From Aurelia coerulea (lineage: Eukaryota; Cnidaria; Scyphozoa; Semaeostomeae; Ulmaridae): a DNA stretch of 64,000 nt. Of the stretch, positions 1 to 10,910 are shown piece by piece (position 1 is the first letter of the stretch; every line of letters begins with the position of its first letter). A program made the translations under genes and the position numbers. The notes beneath the pieces were generated by a model, which saw nothing but the letters and a program-made list of their open reading frames with translations, was not told the DNA's origin and did not search any database. Location of the stretch: the NCBI GenBank assembly GCA_039566865.1, contig CM076957.1:6457896-6521895 (forward strand), read 5' to 3'.

Positions 1-455
1 TGCGCGCTGCGTGATGTGCTGGCCTCCGTTGACTGTGGGCTTTGCTTGCGTTGACCCTATTTACTTTGGGTCTTGTTTAGCATGTACGCTGCGTGATGAG
101 CTGACCTCCGTTGACTGTGGGCCTTGCTTGCGTTGACCCTATTTACTGTGGGTCTTTTTAGCGTGTGCGCTGCTTGATTAGCTGGCCGCCGTTGACTGTG
201 GGCCTGGCTTGCGTTGACCCTATATATAAGGTGGGTCTCGTTAAGCATGCGCACTGCACTGCTTGTTATGCTGGCCTCCACTGACTGTGGGCCTCGTTTG
301 CGTTGACTCATTTGCTGTGGGTCTTGTTTGGTTTGCTTATAGCGACCCCCATTTATTGTGGGTCTTGTTGAGCATAGGCTCTGCTTGATGCACTGGCCTC
401 CATTGGTTGTGGGCCTTGCTTATGTTGACCCTATTTACTGTGGGTCTTGCCTACT
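1..455. repeat. ~82-bp tandem repeat, five decayed copies
   Basis: Five consecutive blocks share the order CTGC-TTGATG, CTGGCCTCC, GTTGACTGTGGGCC, TTGCTTGCGTTGACCC, TATTTACTGTGGGTCTTG. Block starts are near 6, 91, 170, 256 and 381, so spacing varies from about 79 to over 100 bp. The array runs off the left window edge. Open frames across it simply reflect the repeat. Confidence 0.8.
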
Positions 456-1100
456 TGAGACCTCTTACCTTCTCTTAGCTATCTATTTTTCCTTGCCTAG
501 TCTTCTTCTCCCCTCTTTTACTCTTCCAGGCTGGGTAGGTAAGGGTTTAGATAAGTTATAGTTTTCCGGTTTGTGATTGGGTGGGAACACTGTGTGTTCT
601 TTGGCCGGTAATTCTTACCATCCAATCACCGACCGTAAAGATGTGAATTTTTCAGGCAGTTATGGGCTGATGCACTACCGCCCAATTCCTGAGCCGGTTC
701 CACCCTGCAAATGGCCTTATTGTTATTTTGCGTTAAGCTTGGGGGGAAATATTAAATGTCGGTTAGAGTCCTTTAACCGTAGTTAATATTCTCCCATGCA
801 CAATGCCTTTCCCTCTGCGGGGTTGCGTCAAACCTGTTTTGTCCCGTTATTCAGCACGTGTGTTATCAAACCGCAACGGCGGAAGTGTTTTGCTTCAATT
901 CCACCAAGATTGATTAGGCCATATGAAGTTATTCGCAGCAAGCTCATATATCTTTATATTTATCTTCCCCGCCCTCCCAGCCCACTTGTTTTCTATTTGC
1001 TTTCTTCTTTCCTTTCCACAGATTTTCAGTCTGTGGGACAGGTGCATTGGTTGCCTGCCGGTAATTCTTACCATCCAATCACCGACCGTAAAGATGTGAA
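456..1100. other. No gene seen; contains a 43-bp direct duplication
   Basis: The stretch CCGGTAATTCTTACC...GATGTGAA occurs at 605-647 and again at 1058-1100, 453 bp apart in the same orientation. Nothing else is recognisable. The open frames at 577-786 and 796-1158 have no family resemblance that I can see. Confidence 0.5.
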
Positions 1101-2658
1101 ATTAACCTATATTTGCAGTTCTCGTAAGAAGACGAGAAAAATCACAAAAATACTTTGATCTTTTGGGTTTTACCTAGAATTTGAATCATTCAATTCAAAT
1201 CCATAAAGTAATGGTAGTGCTACGTATGGCGCGCCAAACCGGCCAAAAACATTTAATTTGTTGACAGCAATGTATGATAAGTTGTTGATCATGTATTGAT
1301 TTTTGTTGACAGATTTTACAATTTTGCAGACACAATTTACATTTTTGCAGACACAATTTACATTTTTACAGACACAATTTGGAGTTTTGCTGTCACAAGT
1401 CTTCCTTTGGCAGCGAAGAAACTCAGTTTTTCTGTGACAGCAATAAACTTCAACAACTACAGCTGCGATTTGCTGTCAGCAACAATGTTTTACTGTCAGC
1501 AAAATCAAATGCGTTTACATAAGGCCGGGGGTCAACTGATCAGTCAACAATTGTCCACGGGGGTTCACTCACGTATTTCTTCGTACTCATCAGTGGGGAA
1601 TCTCTTCTTCGCTTCCTTAATCACGTGCGACAGTGACTGCCTAGTTGTTTCACGAAAGGGGAGAGAATATTCTTGGTCTCCGGAGGGGGAAGGGCTACTT
1701 AGTACATTAATAAATTTAAATTATGTTTTTGATATTTTTGAGCATCAAATATTGTGAAAATGATATTTCTGGGTTCTTTAGAGGCAATCCTGGCCACAAT
1801 TTGCATTGTTTCAGGATCTTTTATGTTCGCTTAGAGAGGTCAAGGTATAAAATGAGCTGATATTTTTGGGTTGTAATGAAGCTAAACTGATATGTTTGAG
1901 GTTCCTGAAAATTTCTCGGACTGACCCCCCCCCCCGTATGCGTATGAGCTGAGTGTCCCCCTGGGGTGTGGCCATGAGCAAAATTCGTCGCAGTTCCTTG
2001 TTTTATTACCAATAGCAAAGCTAAACTCGCTTCCTTTGAAAAAGAGGATTATATCTTCTTATGGCATGATTAAAATCTTTACGTAGTCCCTACTTTTTAA
2101 AAGTATTTTTGACATTTTTTGTATTGTCAGCCATACGATGTATAATGTTTTCGTTTCTCAGACTGTTAGTCAACCCTTTCCCAAACCTCGCAGCAGTGTG
2201 GCCAGGGAAAATTAACTGATGGAGTTCCAAAATGAGGGGTCTGGGGGCATAGTCTCCAGGAAAATCTCTGAGTGAACCCCCGTGGACAATTGTTGACTGA
2301 TCAGTTGACCCCCGGCCTTATGTAAACGCATTTGATTTTGCTGACAGTAAAACTTTGTTGCTGACAGCAAATCGCAGCTGTAGTTGTTGAAGTTTATTGC
2401 TGTCACAGAAAAACTGAGTTTCTTCGCTGCCAAAGGAAGACTTGTGACAGCAAAACTCCAAATTGTGTCTGTAAAAATGTAAATTGTGTCTGCAAAAATG
2501 TAAATTGTGTCTGCAAAAATGTAAAATCTGTCAACAAAAATCAATACATGATCAACAACTTATCATACATTGCTGTCCACAAATTAAATGTTTTTGGCCG
2601 GTTTGGCGCGCCATAGCTACGAATTTTCGAAAATGGGAACTTTTTCTGGCTCACCCGG
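1101..2658. mobile_element. CCGGGTG-family MITE remnant, split by a nested element
   Basis: 1101-1224 and 2622-2658 together resemble the right half of the MITE at 11776-12402: TTCTCGTAAGAAGACGAG, then ACAAAAATACTT, then a 3' end GGCTCACCCGG followed by TA. The left end is missing. The two pieces are separated by the 1.39-kb element at 1225-2615, which is flanked by GCTACG on both sides. Confidence 0.7.
1225..2615. mobile_element. 1391-bp DNA element with 346-bp terminal inverted repeats and 6-bp TSD
   Basis: The left arm 1225-1570 and right arm 2270-2615 are near-identical inverted copies of equal length, starting TATGGCGCGCCAAACCGG. GCTACG at 1219-1224 is duplicated at 2616-2621, which fits a 6-bp target-site duplication. 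The arms contain many TGACAG/CTGTCA words and a three-fold ACAATTTACATTTTTGCAG repeat, like subterminal transposase-binding repeats. The 700-bp core has no transposase. Both arms carry the same open frame beginning MIFVDRFY, a by-product of the inversion and not a gene. The superfamily is unassigned. Confidence 0.85.
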
Positions 2659-2819
2659 TATTGTAAGAATTTTATCTGGATATATATAAAAATAATTAGA
2701 TCCGAATTGTAGATTGTCTCGTCGCAGCTTTAATGTTGCCCAGGTAACATCGCCATTAACCATGTTTAGACTTTTTCGATCAACAAAATAACGTAGCGCA
2801 GATTCATGAAATCAACATA

Positions 2820-3033
2820 GGTGAACCATGCGCAATAAGAAACATATAATGTACTCACCGGACGTGTGTTTTTTTGTGTCAGTTCTTCTGTGCAATGCGT
2901 TCTGTCGTCGCCACCTTGCGCATGGTGCATCGCAGTGGTTAAGGTGGCGACGACAGAACACATTGCACAGAAGAACTGACACAAAAAGCACACGTTTGAT
3001 GAGTACATAATATGTTTCTTATTGTGCATGGGT
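2820..3033. mobile_element. Foldback (hairpin) element
   Basis: The left arm 2820-2917 and right arm 2941-3033 are inverted copies of nearly 100 bp separated by about 23 nt. Landmarks are AATAAGAAACATAT near the outer edges and CTGTCGTCGCCACCTT at the inner edge. No coding capacity is seen. Confidence 0.85.
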
Positions 3034-3186
3034 GAATGCTATATTTCAATTCAGTTCACAAGATTATCAAGAACAAAAGTGATGTAACCAGATGAATGGG
3101 CGAGTTGATGCTTCGCCTTAGCATTCTCATTTCAAATGTCCCACGCATCGTCAGATCCTACTGCCCCTTTAAACAAGACATTTGCC

Positions 3187-4000
3187 ATTACACATTTTAT
3201 TAGGTAAGAAACTGGTTTATAAGAAACTAATACTAGGATGGCGAAAAATTTAAGAAACTATAGTACTATGCTTTAGAATCCGCCTTTTCAAGATAAGAGG
3301 CGCTAAAGCGGAAGTATTTTGCTGTTTGAAATTTTGCATTTTTGAGACTAAAATCTTGTTCTGAGTACAATGTTTAACAAGGAAGCAAATTTTCACATTC
3401 CTATATGTCTTTATTTCCAAATTATGGCAATTTTAAGAATTCAAAGTCATAAGGGCTTTGACCGTTAAATCAAAACTTTGGACAACTTTTGTCCAAACTT
3501 CGATTTCACGATCAAAACTCTTATGAATTCAAATTCTTTATATCACCATAATTTCGAAATAAAGACATATTGAATTTGAAAATTTGTCTCAACACTAAAC
3601 TTTGTACGCAGAATAAGATTTTAGCCTTTAAAATGCAAAATCTCAAACAACAAAATACTTTCGCTTTCGCACCTCTTATCTTGAAAAGGTGGATTGCTAA
3701 GAAACTTTTAAAGCCAAGTACAAGAAAATCATGGGAAAATTGTCGTTCAAACTTTATTTTTCAGTACCATTCATGATCAATTTATGTTTTGAGTCAAATA
3801 GAACTCTCCTTCTTGCTAAAAATTGTGCAGTCTGTCGAGAAACGAATACGTGGCAGTGGTAGAAACTACATGCATCCAAAAAATAAGAAACAAATTAAGA
3901 AACTTTCAGTACTAAAAAGCTGAAATTTTCATGTGAAATTAAGAAAAGTTTAATACCATGGGTTTATCCAAGTTTCTTATAAAAGAAAAACGTGTATTAT
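3187..4000. mobile_element. TATAAGAAAC-family MITE
   Basis: The left end (ACATTTTATTAGGTAAGAAAC...TTTATAAGAAACTAATACTA) and right end (GTTTCTTATAAAAGAAAAACGTG) are inverted relatives. Related copies occur at 24784-25220, 28358-29075 and 22105-22529. It contains a second palindrome at 3282-3690. Confidence 0.65.
3282..3690. repeat. ~200-bp-arm palindrome nested in the TATAAGAAAC MITE
   Basis: The left arm begins near CGCCTTTTCAAGATAAGAGG and the right arm ends CCTCTTATCTTGAAAAGG. The centre is near 3485, where TTGGACAACTTTTGTCCAA forms the loop. The arms align over about 200 bp with moderate divergence. Confidence 0.8.
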
Positions 4001-4256
4001 TACTTGTTGTATACGAAACAGTAGCCAATCCAACAGAGAGTGTCTTCTCTTTTACTCACCTAGTAGCAGATGTCAAAATGTGCATTTGACTCACCCTCGA
4101 TAGGAAAAACTTTTCTTTCAGTATGAAATAAATAAAATTCAGTAGAAACATTCATTAACAATAAACTCGTAATATACTAGGTAAAATGTAGTTACAGTAT
4201 CTTTTTGAAAAAGTTTGACGCCATGTTGCGCTAAAGTATTTAAATGGTAGCTAATA

Positions 4257-4410
4257 CCCTGTTCATATTGCCGAGTTAAACTAGCTTAAACTAAACCAGG
4301 TTATCAACTATTGCGTTTGATTGGTCAATCCAAAAATTCAAATGGAGTGATTGGTTGAAATTGAGCCTGGTTTAGATAAAGCTTGTTTAACTGTGTCAGT
4401 GTGAACATGG
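4257..4410. mobile_element. AACCAGG-type small MITE, copy 1
   Basis: The element has TIRs of about 45 bp (CCCTGTTCATATTGCC... against ...GTGTGAACATGG), with TTAAACTAGC-TTAAACTAAACCAGG inside the left arm and CCTGGTTTAGATAAAGC in the right. TA occurs at both borders. Further copies are at 38382-38534 and 46675-46921. Confidence 0.8.
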
Positions 4411-5409
4411 TATAAGTAGTATCTTTGCTTGTATCGTTATTTAATGGCTTGTTCAGTTCCTTCCCTGACCATCCCTCCGGGCAGCCCAAAGGTCAACACC
4501 AATTTCTTGCACAAATGCCCAGGTGCGCGGCAATGTTTTTGGTGAGTGCCTGAGGGTAGGTACTGGGAACATGCACATTCCCAGTAATGCTAGGGTGAGT
4601 GGCCAGTGGCTTATATAGTTTCCTTTGGAAGGGAAGTTAACCTAGGGATCCCATGCCTGGATGGGGCATTCATAGTAGACCTGAATTAGCTAGAAATAGC
4701 CAGAAATCTTTCCAGCCTACCCAAGCTAAAGTAATGAGTGAAAATGAAGGAAGAAACTGTGTAAGCAGAATTTTGGAGTCCTGAAGAAATTGCAGTCAGA
4801 TGCCAGGGGGGGGGGCGGCCGGGAATAGGTTCTCAGCAAATTCTCGAGGATGTCTCGGGTGGGACGGTCAAGGTATGAATAGAACAAGATTTTACAATGA
4901 TAGCATTGTATTATTATTACCTGGGTAACTGGTTGTAGTGAAAGACTTGTGGAATTGAGCATTTCTATTTTCAGCATTTTCATTTTATGCCTGCGGTACA
5001 GTACAGTTATTGTCCATTCAAGGAACATTTGTGTTAAGTCGTCCTTTTTCTCCCCATATTTTCTGCATTGATTGAAATGGTTTTAGTCCTTCACTAGTCG
5101 TTTTCTTCTACAAAAAGGCTAAATTAGATGTAGAAACTTGATATCAGTAAAATTGGTCACACCGTTTTAGAGTTAAAAAATTTTTACCCATTTGTTTTTA
5201 CCCATTTGTTTTTACCCATTTGTTGAAGAAGCGGATTTCGACTGATTGTTTGTCTTGATTTTGACCTTGCCTGTTGTCATTTGTTTTTGCCTGTTGTTTT
5301 TACCTAAAAAATAAGGCAGAATCTCATCAAGACTGCTATTCCTGTTTAAGTCATCTTCAAATATAACTCCCAAGGAATGAACCAATACTTCTATACAGGG
5401 TGTGTAAAA
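4411..5409. other. No gene seen
   Basis: Unannotatable AT-rich sequence. A 15-bp unit TTTTTACCCATTTGT is repeated three times at about 5179-5224. A poly-G run lies near 4806. The antisense open frame at 4726-5028 has no recognisable domain. Confidence 0.5.
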
Positions 5410-5861
5410 AACCCAGGGGGGTACTCAGGTATATTTAGGTTAGGGGTGCTCAGGCTGGGGTGCAACGCATCAACCCAAAAAAATAATTTCTAGCATAAAA
5501 ATAGACCCAAAAAAATAATTTTTCCGACTTACATATAGCCAAAAGTTATGAAATCAGTATCTTAAATCTGCAGAAAAGTGCCCTAACTGATTATATTTCT
5601 CATAATGTGTTTGGATATACAAGTTGTTTTATTTTATTAATGTTAGTTGGTTCTAATTTTGTTCGTAAAATATATTTTCTTCAAGTTTTTTACTTTTTCT
5701 CATATTTGAGACCCAAAAAAAGTAAGGCAGAATTTCAGGAACCCAAAAAAATAACTGTACAAATGATTGACCCAAACAAATAATCCTTGCCCAAATTTTA
5801 GACCCAAAAAAGTAACCTGAGCACCCCTATCCTGAATATACAAGAGTACCCCCTCTGGGGT
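5410..5861. mobile_element. 450-bp MITE with ~45-bp TIRs
   Basis: The left terminus CCCAGGGGGGTACTCAGG and TTAGGGGTGCTCAGG are matched in inverse by CCTGAGCACCCCTAT and GAGTACCCCCTCTGGGG. The interior repeats ACCCAAAAAAATAA-like words at least six times. Confidence 0.75.
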
Positions 5862-5901
5862 AAAAAATGGCCACCGGCTGAAATTGAAATGAGAATTTAA
5901 A

Positions 5902-6045
5902 TACCCCACCACGTGAGCACAATACCCCGCCCCTCTATGGCGTATCCACCACATGAAGCATTATACCCCGCCCCTGTATGGCGTATCCACCACATGAAGC
6001 ATAATACCCCGCCTCTGCATAGCTTATCTACCACAGTAGTGCGTA
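5902..6045. repeat. 41-bp tandem repeat
   Basis: TACCCCGCC-CCTxTATGGCG-TATCCACCACATGAAGCA recurs at 5923, 5964 and 6005 (41-bp spacing), with a shorter unit at 5902. Confidence 0.8.
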
Positions 6046-6109
6046 TACTTTCGCTAGCATGGAAAGGCCTGATTTGATTTTATTTTATTTTATCTTTTTT
6101 TACCCATGG

Positions 6110-7870
6110 TAGCCCCTCAATAATAATAATGGATTTACAGGGGGCCATGCTAAAAACTTACAAATAACTACTAATTTACAATAAAAACGAAATTTACTAT
6201 GAAACCTAAACCTAAACTAATTACAATTTGTCATAAATAAACGAAAGAAAACAGAAAAGAATTTTTGAGTGAAATTCATGGTTCCACCTTCTTTTTAACC
6301 CTATTTTAACCGGGTAAAAAAAAAGTGATTTTCTACCGGGGCGGGGCGTTTTTCGCCCCCCCCCCCCTGTTTTTCTCCGCAAGTATAAGAGCTATGACAA
6401 TGAAACTTGCACTGTGTCATAATTGAACAATGGAGAATCTAAAAATAGCATCAATCAATCAATAGTCACGTGATAGGTTGCTAGGCAACCAAAAACAATG
6501 CAAATTTTGAGAAAATCGAGCTATTTGCAGAAAAGGGCCCATTATTAGTAAATAGCTAGATAAAATTGACAAAAAACCATCCAAATACCTGCTTGATATC
6601 ATTAATTTGTAGTTTCATATGGTTTTGTACGGATATTTATGGTTTCTAATAAATTAACTAATTAAATAATGAAAATTTGATTCAATGCAAAATTGTTAGC
6701 TCAATAATTATGATTTAAAACCATTAATTTCGCATATTATTGGTGAAATCAAGTACCTTCATCGATATTTGAGGTAATTCCATCAGTTTTGTATGAAAAA
6801 TTACTCATTCATTAGGAATATGACGTCATAAAGATTGATGACGTCATAGAAATAATAAACTGCTGATGTCAGCAAATATGAATAAATTATATATCAAATG
6901 AAAGTACTCATCGAGATGAATCGAATGGTATATATATTGTTGATATTTAGTAACAAAGGAAGAAATTAGAGCCGTTTTAAAGAATTTCTTTGTGACCACT
7001 CTCCAAATATGGGCATGTGGTGGTCACGTGGTCAAACAATAGGTATTGAAATTTCTATTTTCTGATTGCCAACTAAATTCTAGGAAAAGTCAAGAAGTTT
7101 CATTATTGTAGGTGGCATCGTTTGGGAGCTATTTAAAAAAATCCGATAGGGGGGGCGAAAAATGCCCCCCCTCCGGTTAAAATAGGGTTAAACGATCTCA
7201 GGGTTGAAGTATTTCTGACCTCAGGGCCAAGACTGTTCCAAAGTTTGGCGCCTCGGTACGCGACACATTTCTGCCCCCGGCCGATTTTAATAATGGCAAC
7301 CTGAGATTAACTTCAGCGTTTCTAAGAGAACGAATGGTAGAGTTGTTGACTCTCGTGAACATGTCTTTCATATAAGAAGGCACGTCCCCATTAAGGGATT
7401 CAAAGACCATTTTCTGAGCTTCAAAATCAATAAGCTCCCTGACAGTGGGCCATTTAAGCGCTCGAATAACTGGTAAAGCAGTAGCATCAAATGGACTGTT
7501 GGTGACGAGTTTTGCAGCCCGATTTTGAAGTTTCTGCAATTTTTCGATGGCAGTCACCCCAGCATTTCTCCAGACAGGACAGCAATATCTAGAGTAAGGC
7601 TCCACTAAACTCTTTATACATTGTCTTGACAGTTGAAATAGGAAGGTACTGCTTCGCATAACGAAGCACACCAATACCTCTAGAGATCTTATTAGTTGTT
7701 AGGGCCAATTGAGATGTCCATTTAGTTGATGGTCAACCTGAACACCAAGGTATTTGACCTCCTTTGCCAACTTGATATCCTTGGAACCAACCAGCCTGAC
7801 ATAAGGAAGTGATTTTTGGAAGCCCTGCTCACTTGCTGTCATTTTATATGTACGTAGATTTTGCAAAATA
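6110..7870 (-). pseudogene. LINE ORF2 C-terminal fragment, broken
   Basis: The antisense frame 7198-7674 reads like the post-RT tail of a CR1/Jockey-type ORF2: YSRYCCPVW near the start, then LQKLQNRAAKLVT, then DVPSYMKDMFTR. Sequence upstream to about 7870 carries VKYLGVQVD in another frame, so at least one frameshift is present. No catalytic RT motifs are retained. The 3' side (6110-6298) is separated from the body by a piggyBac-like MITE and ends in an ATT-rich tail near 6110-6130. It is 5'-truncated and not expected to be active. Confidence 0.8.
6299..7187. mobile_element. piggyBac-like MITE inserted in the LINE fragment
   Basis: 889 bp bounded by TTAA on both sides (6295-6298 and 7188-7191). 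Terminal inverted repeat: CCCTATTTTAACCGG, a perfect 15 bp. Subterminal C/G-rich blocks flank GCATTTTTCGCCCC in both halves. A TTAA target duplication with termini starting CCC is characteristic of the piggyBac superfamily. No transposase is present. The interior is AT-rich with several TGACGTCA-like words. Confidence 0.85.
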
Positions 7871-9519
7871 GGTCTCTAGGGACTTTGCAAGCAGGAAAAA
7901 GTAGTCATACTATATTTTGAAATGAAATAATTTTTCTTTTCAACATTTTTCCAATTGTATCGTTTGATTAAGTCAAACCTTTGCCCATTCATCTCACAAA
8001 TCTTTTGCGCTGGTTAGGTCATTAAGGAGTTAGGAAGCAAGTAGTAAGTCAGATAGTTGTGGATAAAGCAGCCCTTCATCTATCATACCTAAGTTGAAAT
8101 TTTTTACTTTAACGACTTCTTTCAAATAAAAAACTATGGTGCAGATAAAATTATTGGACAGAGGTTTCATTGTTGAAACATCCTTATCAATAACGATACT
8201 GGTTTGTCCAAAACAATTGAATCAGAGGGATTGGCGATTTGATTTTTTAGTTTCTTCTGCCTGCAAACATAGACTACAATTGCAAACATTTCTGAAAGAG
8301 ACTTGTGCGTTGCACTATCTCATTTTGACCTATGTTAGCACTGTTACTGCTTAAGAATTCCCTAGAAACCAGTTTTGCAAAAGCTATACATCAAAAGAAA
8401 GCACCGAATCCTGGCTTCCTAAACATGCCTACCTCTTTTATGTCAGACGTTCGTGTTCCAGAGGAAACTAACTTTTTCAATCCCTTTTTTGATAAAAATT
8501 GTAGATCTATATGACCGATTTCTGTTAGACAAATGATACATTTAAGCTAGTCTTTCTGCTCAAACATTATTGGTAAGTAATTGAAATCTCCTTTCATTTT
8601 CTTTGCTTTCTCAAGTTATCCTCAGGGACCTTTTCTTTTGGCAGACCAGAAAGCAATGACTACCTGTTTGAACTTTTCCATGCTAAAGTTTGATATCCGG
8701 TATCCGGTGATAGGATATTGGAAATTATTTCGGAACAACAATTTACCCTTTTTGTGCAGAAATATCATCGTTTCAGAAAGCAGATTTATTCAATCTAAAA
8801 TCTACACGCTTTGAAAATCGGAGGTCAAATTTCAAAAATATCTTTTGCCATTTGAAAAGCTTTTGATAGTGGAAATAAAGATTTTTAAAGCAGGGTATGA
8901 TTATTTTTGCAATGGAAAGGATCGTCTAGAAGCGTTTTTTTGGAAAATAAAACTTCCGTCCGGTCAAAAAGCAATTCTTCATCATCCCATGAAAGTTAAT
9001 CCAATATAATTTCAAACTGAAATTTCGGATGCACAAAAATAGCTTCGAAGATTGCTTCCTTTTCCAACAAAAGGTTCCAAAAATCTGATTCTATTGCTGC
9101 CTAAAATTGAAGCGAAATGGCGGTTTCCTGGCTTAATGTCGGCACCCTTTACCAATCAGTTTGCATTATGTGAAGTACTAATTGCGAATTTCAGTTTTTG
9201 ACACAAAGCCAGAGGTCAACAGTTGTTGTTGCTTTGGTAGGTCAATGTCAATCTTCGTTAAATATTGGCCTGGAGAGTGTGGACTGGAAAAAGAAATAGG
9301 TAAGCTCTGATTCCGGGAGGGGGATCCAAATGTTTCGAACGGGAATGTTACGGATGAAGATGTCGAACAAAATGTTTTGGACACTCTTTTAAAGTTTGGG
9401 ACAATTTCATTTTTGATAGCCCCTTGATTACTTGTTTCTTTAATTATTTATAATTTGCATGGATGTTACCTAATTCTAACCAAAGATCAGCATTTCTGCA
9501 AATTAGAAGTATCATAAGC
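7871..9519. other. No gene seen
   Basis: AT-rich sequence with short open frames only (8136-8354, 8332-8514, 8581-8814, and antisense 9178-9384). None shows a domain, splice-compatible exon or repeat relation that I can support. Confidence 0.5.
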
Positions 9520-9630
9520 AGAAAATATAATGGTCACTGAGCATTCTCGTTTCGTGGTGTTAGAGCTTGGAACCTATTGGATTGGGAGGTCCAGCAGTCA
9601 TTCTCTTTCAAAGTGTTAGACGCTTTATAG
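9520..9630 (+). pseudogene. Possible LINE ORF2 C-terminal remnant
   Basis: A short frame ending at TAG 9628-9630 reads FRGVRAWNLLDWEVQQSFSF, which resembles the FRGxxxWNSLP-type end of non-LTR ORF2 proteins. It is too short to be certain. Confidence 0.35.
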
Positions 9631-10350
9631 TAAGTTATTTTGTTAATTTTGTATTGTTTATTGTTATGATTAGAATAGGATTGTACTTCACAAACCTTTC
9701 ATTTGTAATATTTTACACACAGCCCCCTTAGAAGCAGTCTTTCTTGACTGACAAAGGAAATAAAAGCAAACATAAGCCCCTTGTCAAAATAGCCTTGCAG
9801 AGACAATAGGCCGTGACACGTGCCGAGCCATATTTGAGTACCTGATCTACGTCAACAGGACATACTGATATTTGATAGGCTAGACTTTGACCGAAAATAG
9901 CTTGAACCACTTTTATATGCTTACATTCCATTTAAGGAATTAAAAATGAATCAATGAATGAACGCTGCGTACAGTAACATAACCAAACGTTACTTTCATT
10001 CTCCTTGCTTTACCTCTATCATACCTTTATCAGTACATGCCCCCTTTACCTGGTGTTAAATCTTCCATAGCAACTGCCGTCTGGACAAAACTTTTAACAT
10101 AGTGATAGTGGTAGACTGATGTTTTTATTTTGCTCAGGCATCTCGATGCAAATGCATCTCTTATGCTGTAAAATCGTGCTTTGTTCACAACTTACAGAGC
10201 CTTGCAGTGCAACAAAGTTATGTTCGCAGGTTCGAATTCTTTTTTGTTTGTTTGCCCGTTCGATTCTCGCCCCCCCCCCCCCTGACATTTTTCGAGAAAG
10301 CAGATGTCAACTGTGCTCCACCTTTTACATTCACCTCGCAGGTGTTAAAA
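9631..10350. other. No gene; sequence upstream of the GPCR
   Basis: Contains ATAGGCCGTGACACGTGC near 9808, related to the terminus of the MITE at 14080, so probably a MITE remnant. A 14-base C run lies near 10270. No coding exon is recognised. Confidence 0.4.
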
Positions 10351-10356
10351 AAGAGC

Positions 10357-10362
10357 TATAAA
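10357..10362 (+). promoter_or_regulatory. Candidate TATA box of the GPCR gene
   Basis: TATAAA lies 33 bp before the first in-frame ATG (10390). If used, the leader would be only a few bases long or initiation would occur at the second Met (10408). An alternative reading is that CACCTCGCAG at about 10332-10341 is a splice acceptor for a 5'UTR exon. Confidence 0.3.
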
Positions 10363-10389
10363 ATTAGCGCCCATGGAAGATAGATTGAA

Positions 10390-10910
10390 ATGCAACCAGT
10401 CATCATGGCTAACAACACAACCATCCTTGCTGCATGCAATTTCACAACTTGGAACATGACATGGAACGTGACTTGGAACGCGACATTGACGCAAAATTTG
10501 AGCAACTGTTCAAATACTTCGCTGACAAACTCATCTATTTTGCAGCCTCATCCGATATTACACAGAAGGCCAAATCCCTTTCCATTTGATCCTGACTTCA
10601 AAATCTTCAGCTATGTTTGGTTTGGATTAATTTTCTTGGTTGGGGTATGTGGCAATAGCATTGTGCTGTACGTGCTTGGTTATCGTAAGAAGAAGAAGCT
10701 GACAAGCTGTGATATCTACATCCTAGCCTTAGCATTCACCGACCTCATATCATCGATATGCGCTCCAATGGACGTGCTAAATCAAATCATAACAAACCGT
10801 ATTGGTTGGTTCTATGGCGAAGTAATGTGTCATATTCTTCCAGCTATTATGCCAATAACATTTGACTCGTCTGTTTGGTTACTAGTAGCTATTTCATGTG
10901 ATCGATACAG
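10390..10910 (+). CDS. GPCR exon 1 (N-tail to DRY)
   Basis: 521 nt ending GATCGATACAG before the donor GTATGAG, phase 2, directly after the DRY motif. The N-tail contains sequons at N8, N9, N17, N22, N26, N30, N36, N39, N42 and N47, with a W-N-x-T motif repeated three times. An out-of-frame ATG at 10373 would make a short overlapping uORF if transcribed. Confidence 0.9.

Noticed and set aside
1296..2544. Paired open frames MIFVDRFY... on opposite strands (1296-1757 and 2212-2544)
   Set aside because: They are the two arms of one inverted repeat; each frame is repeat-derived (tandem ADTIYIF) with no domain.
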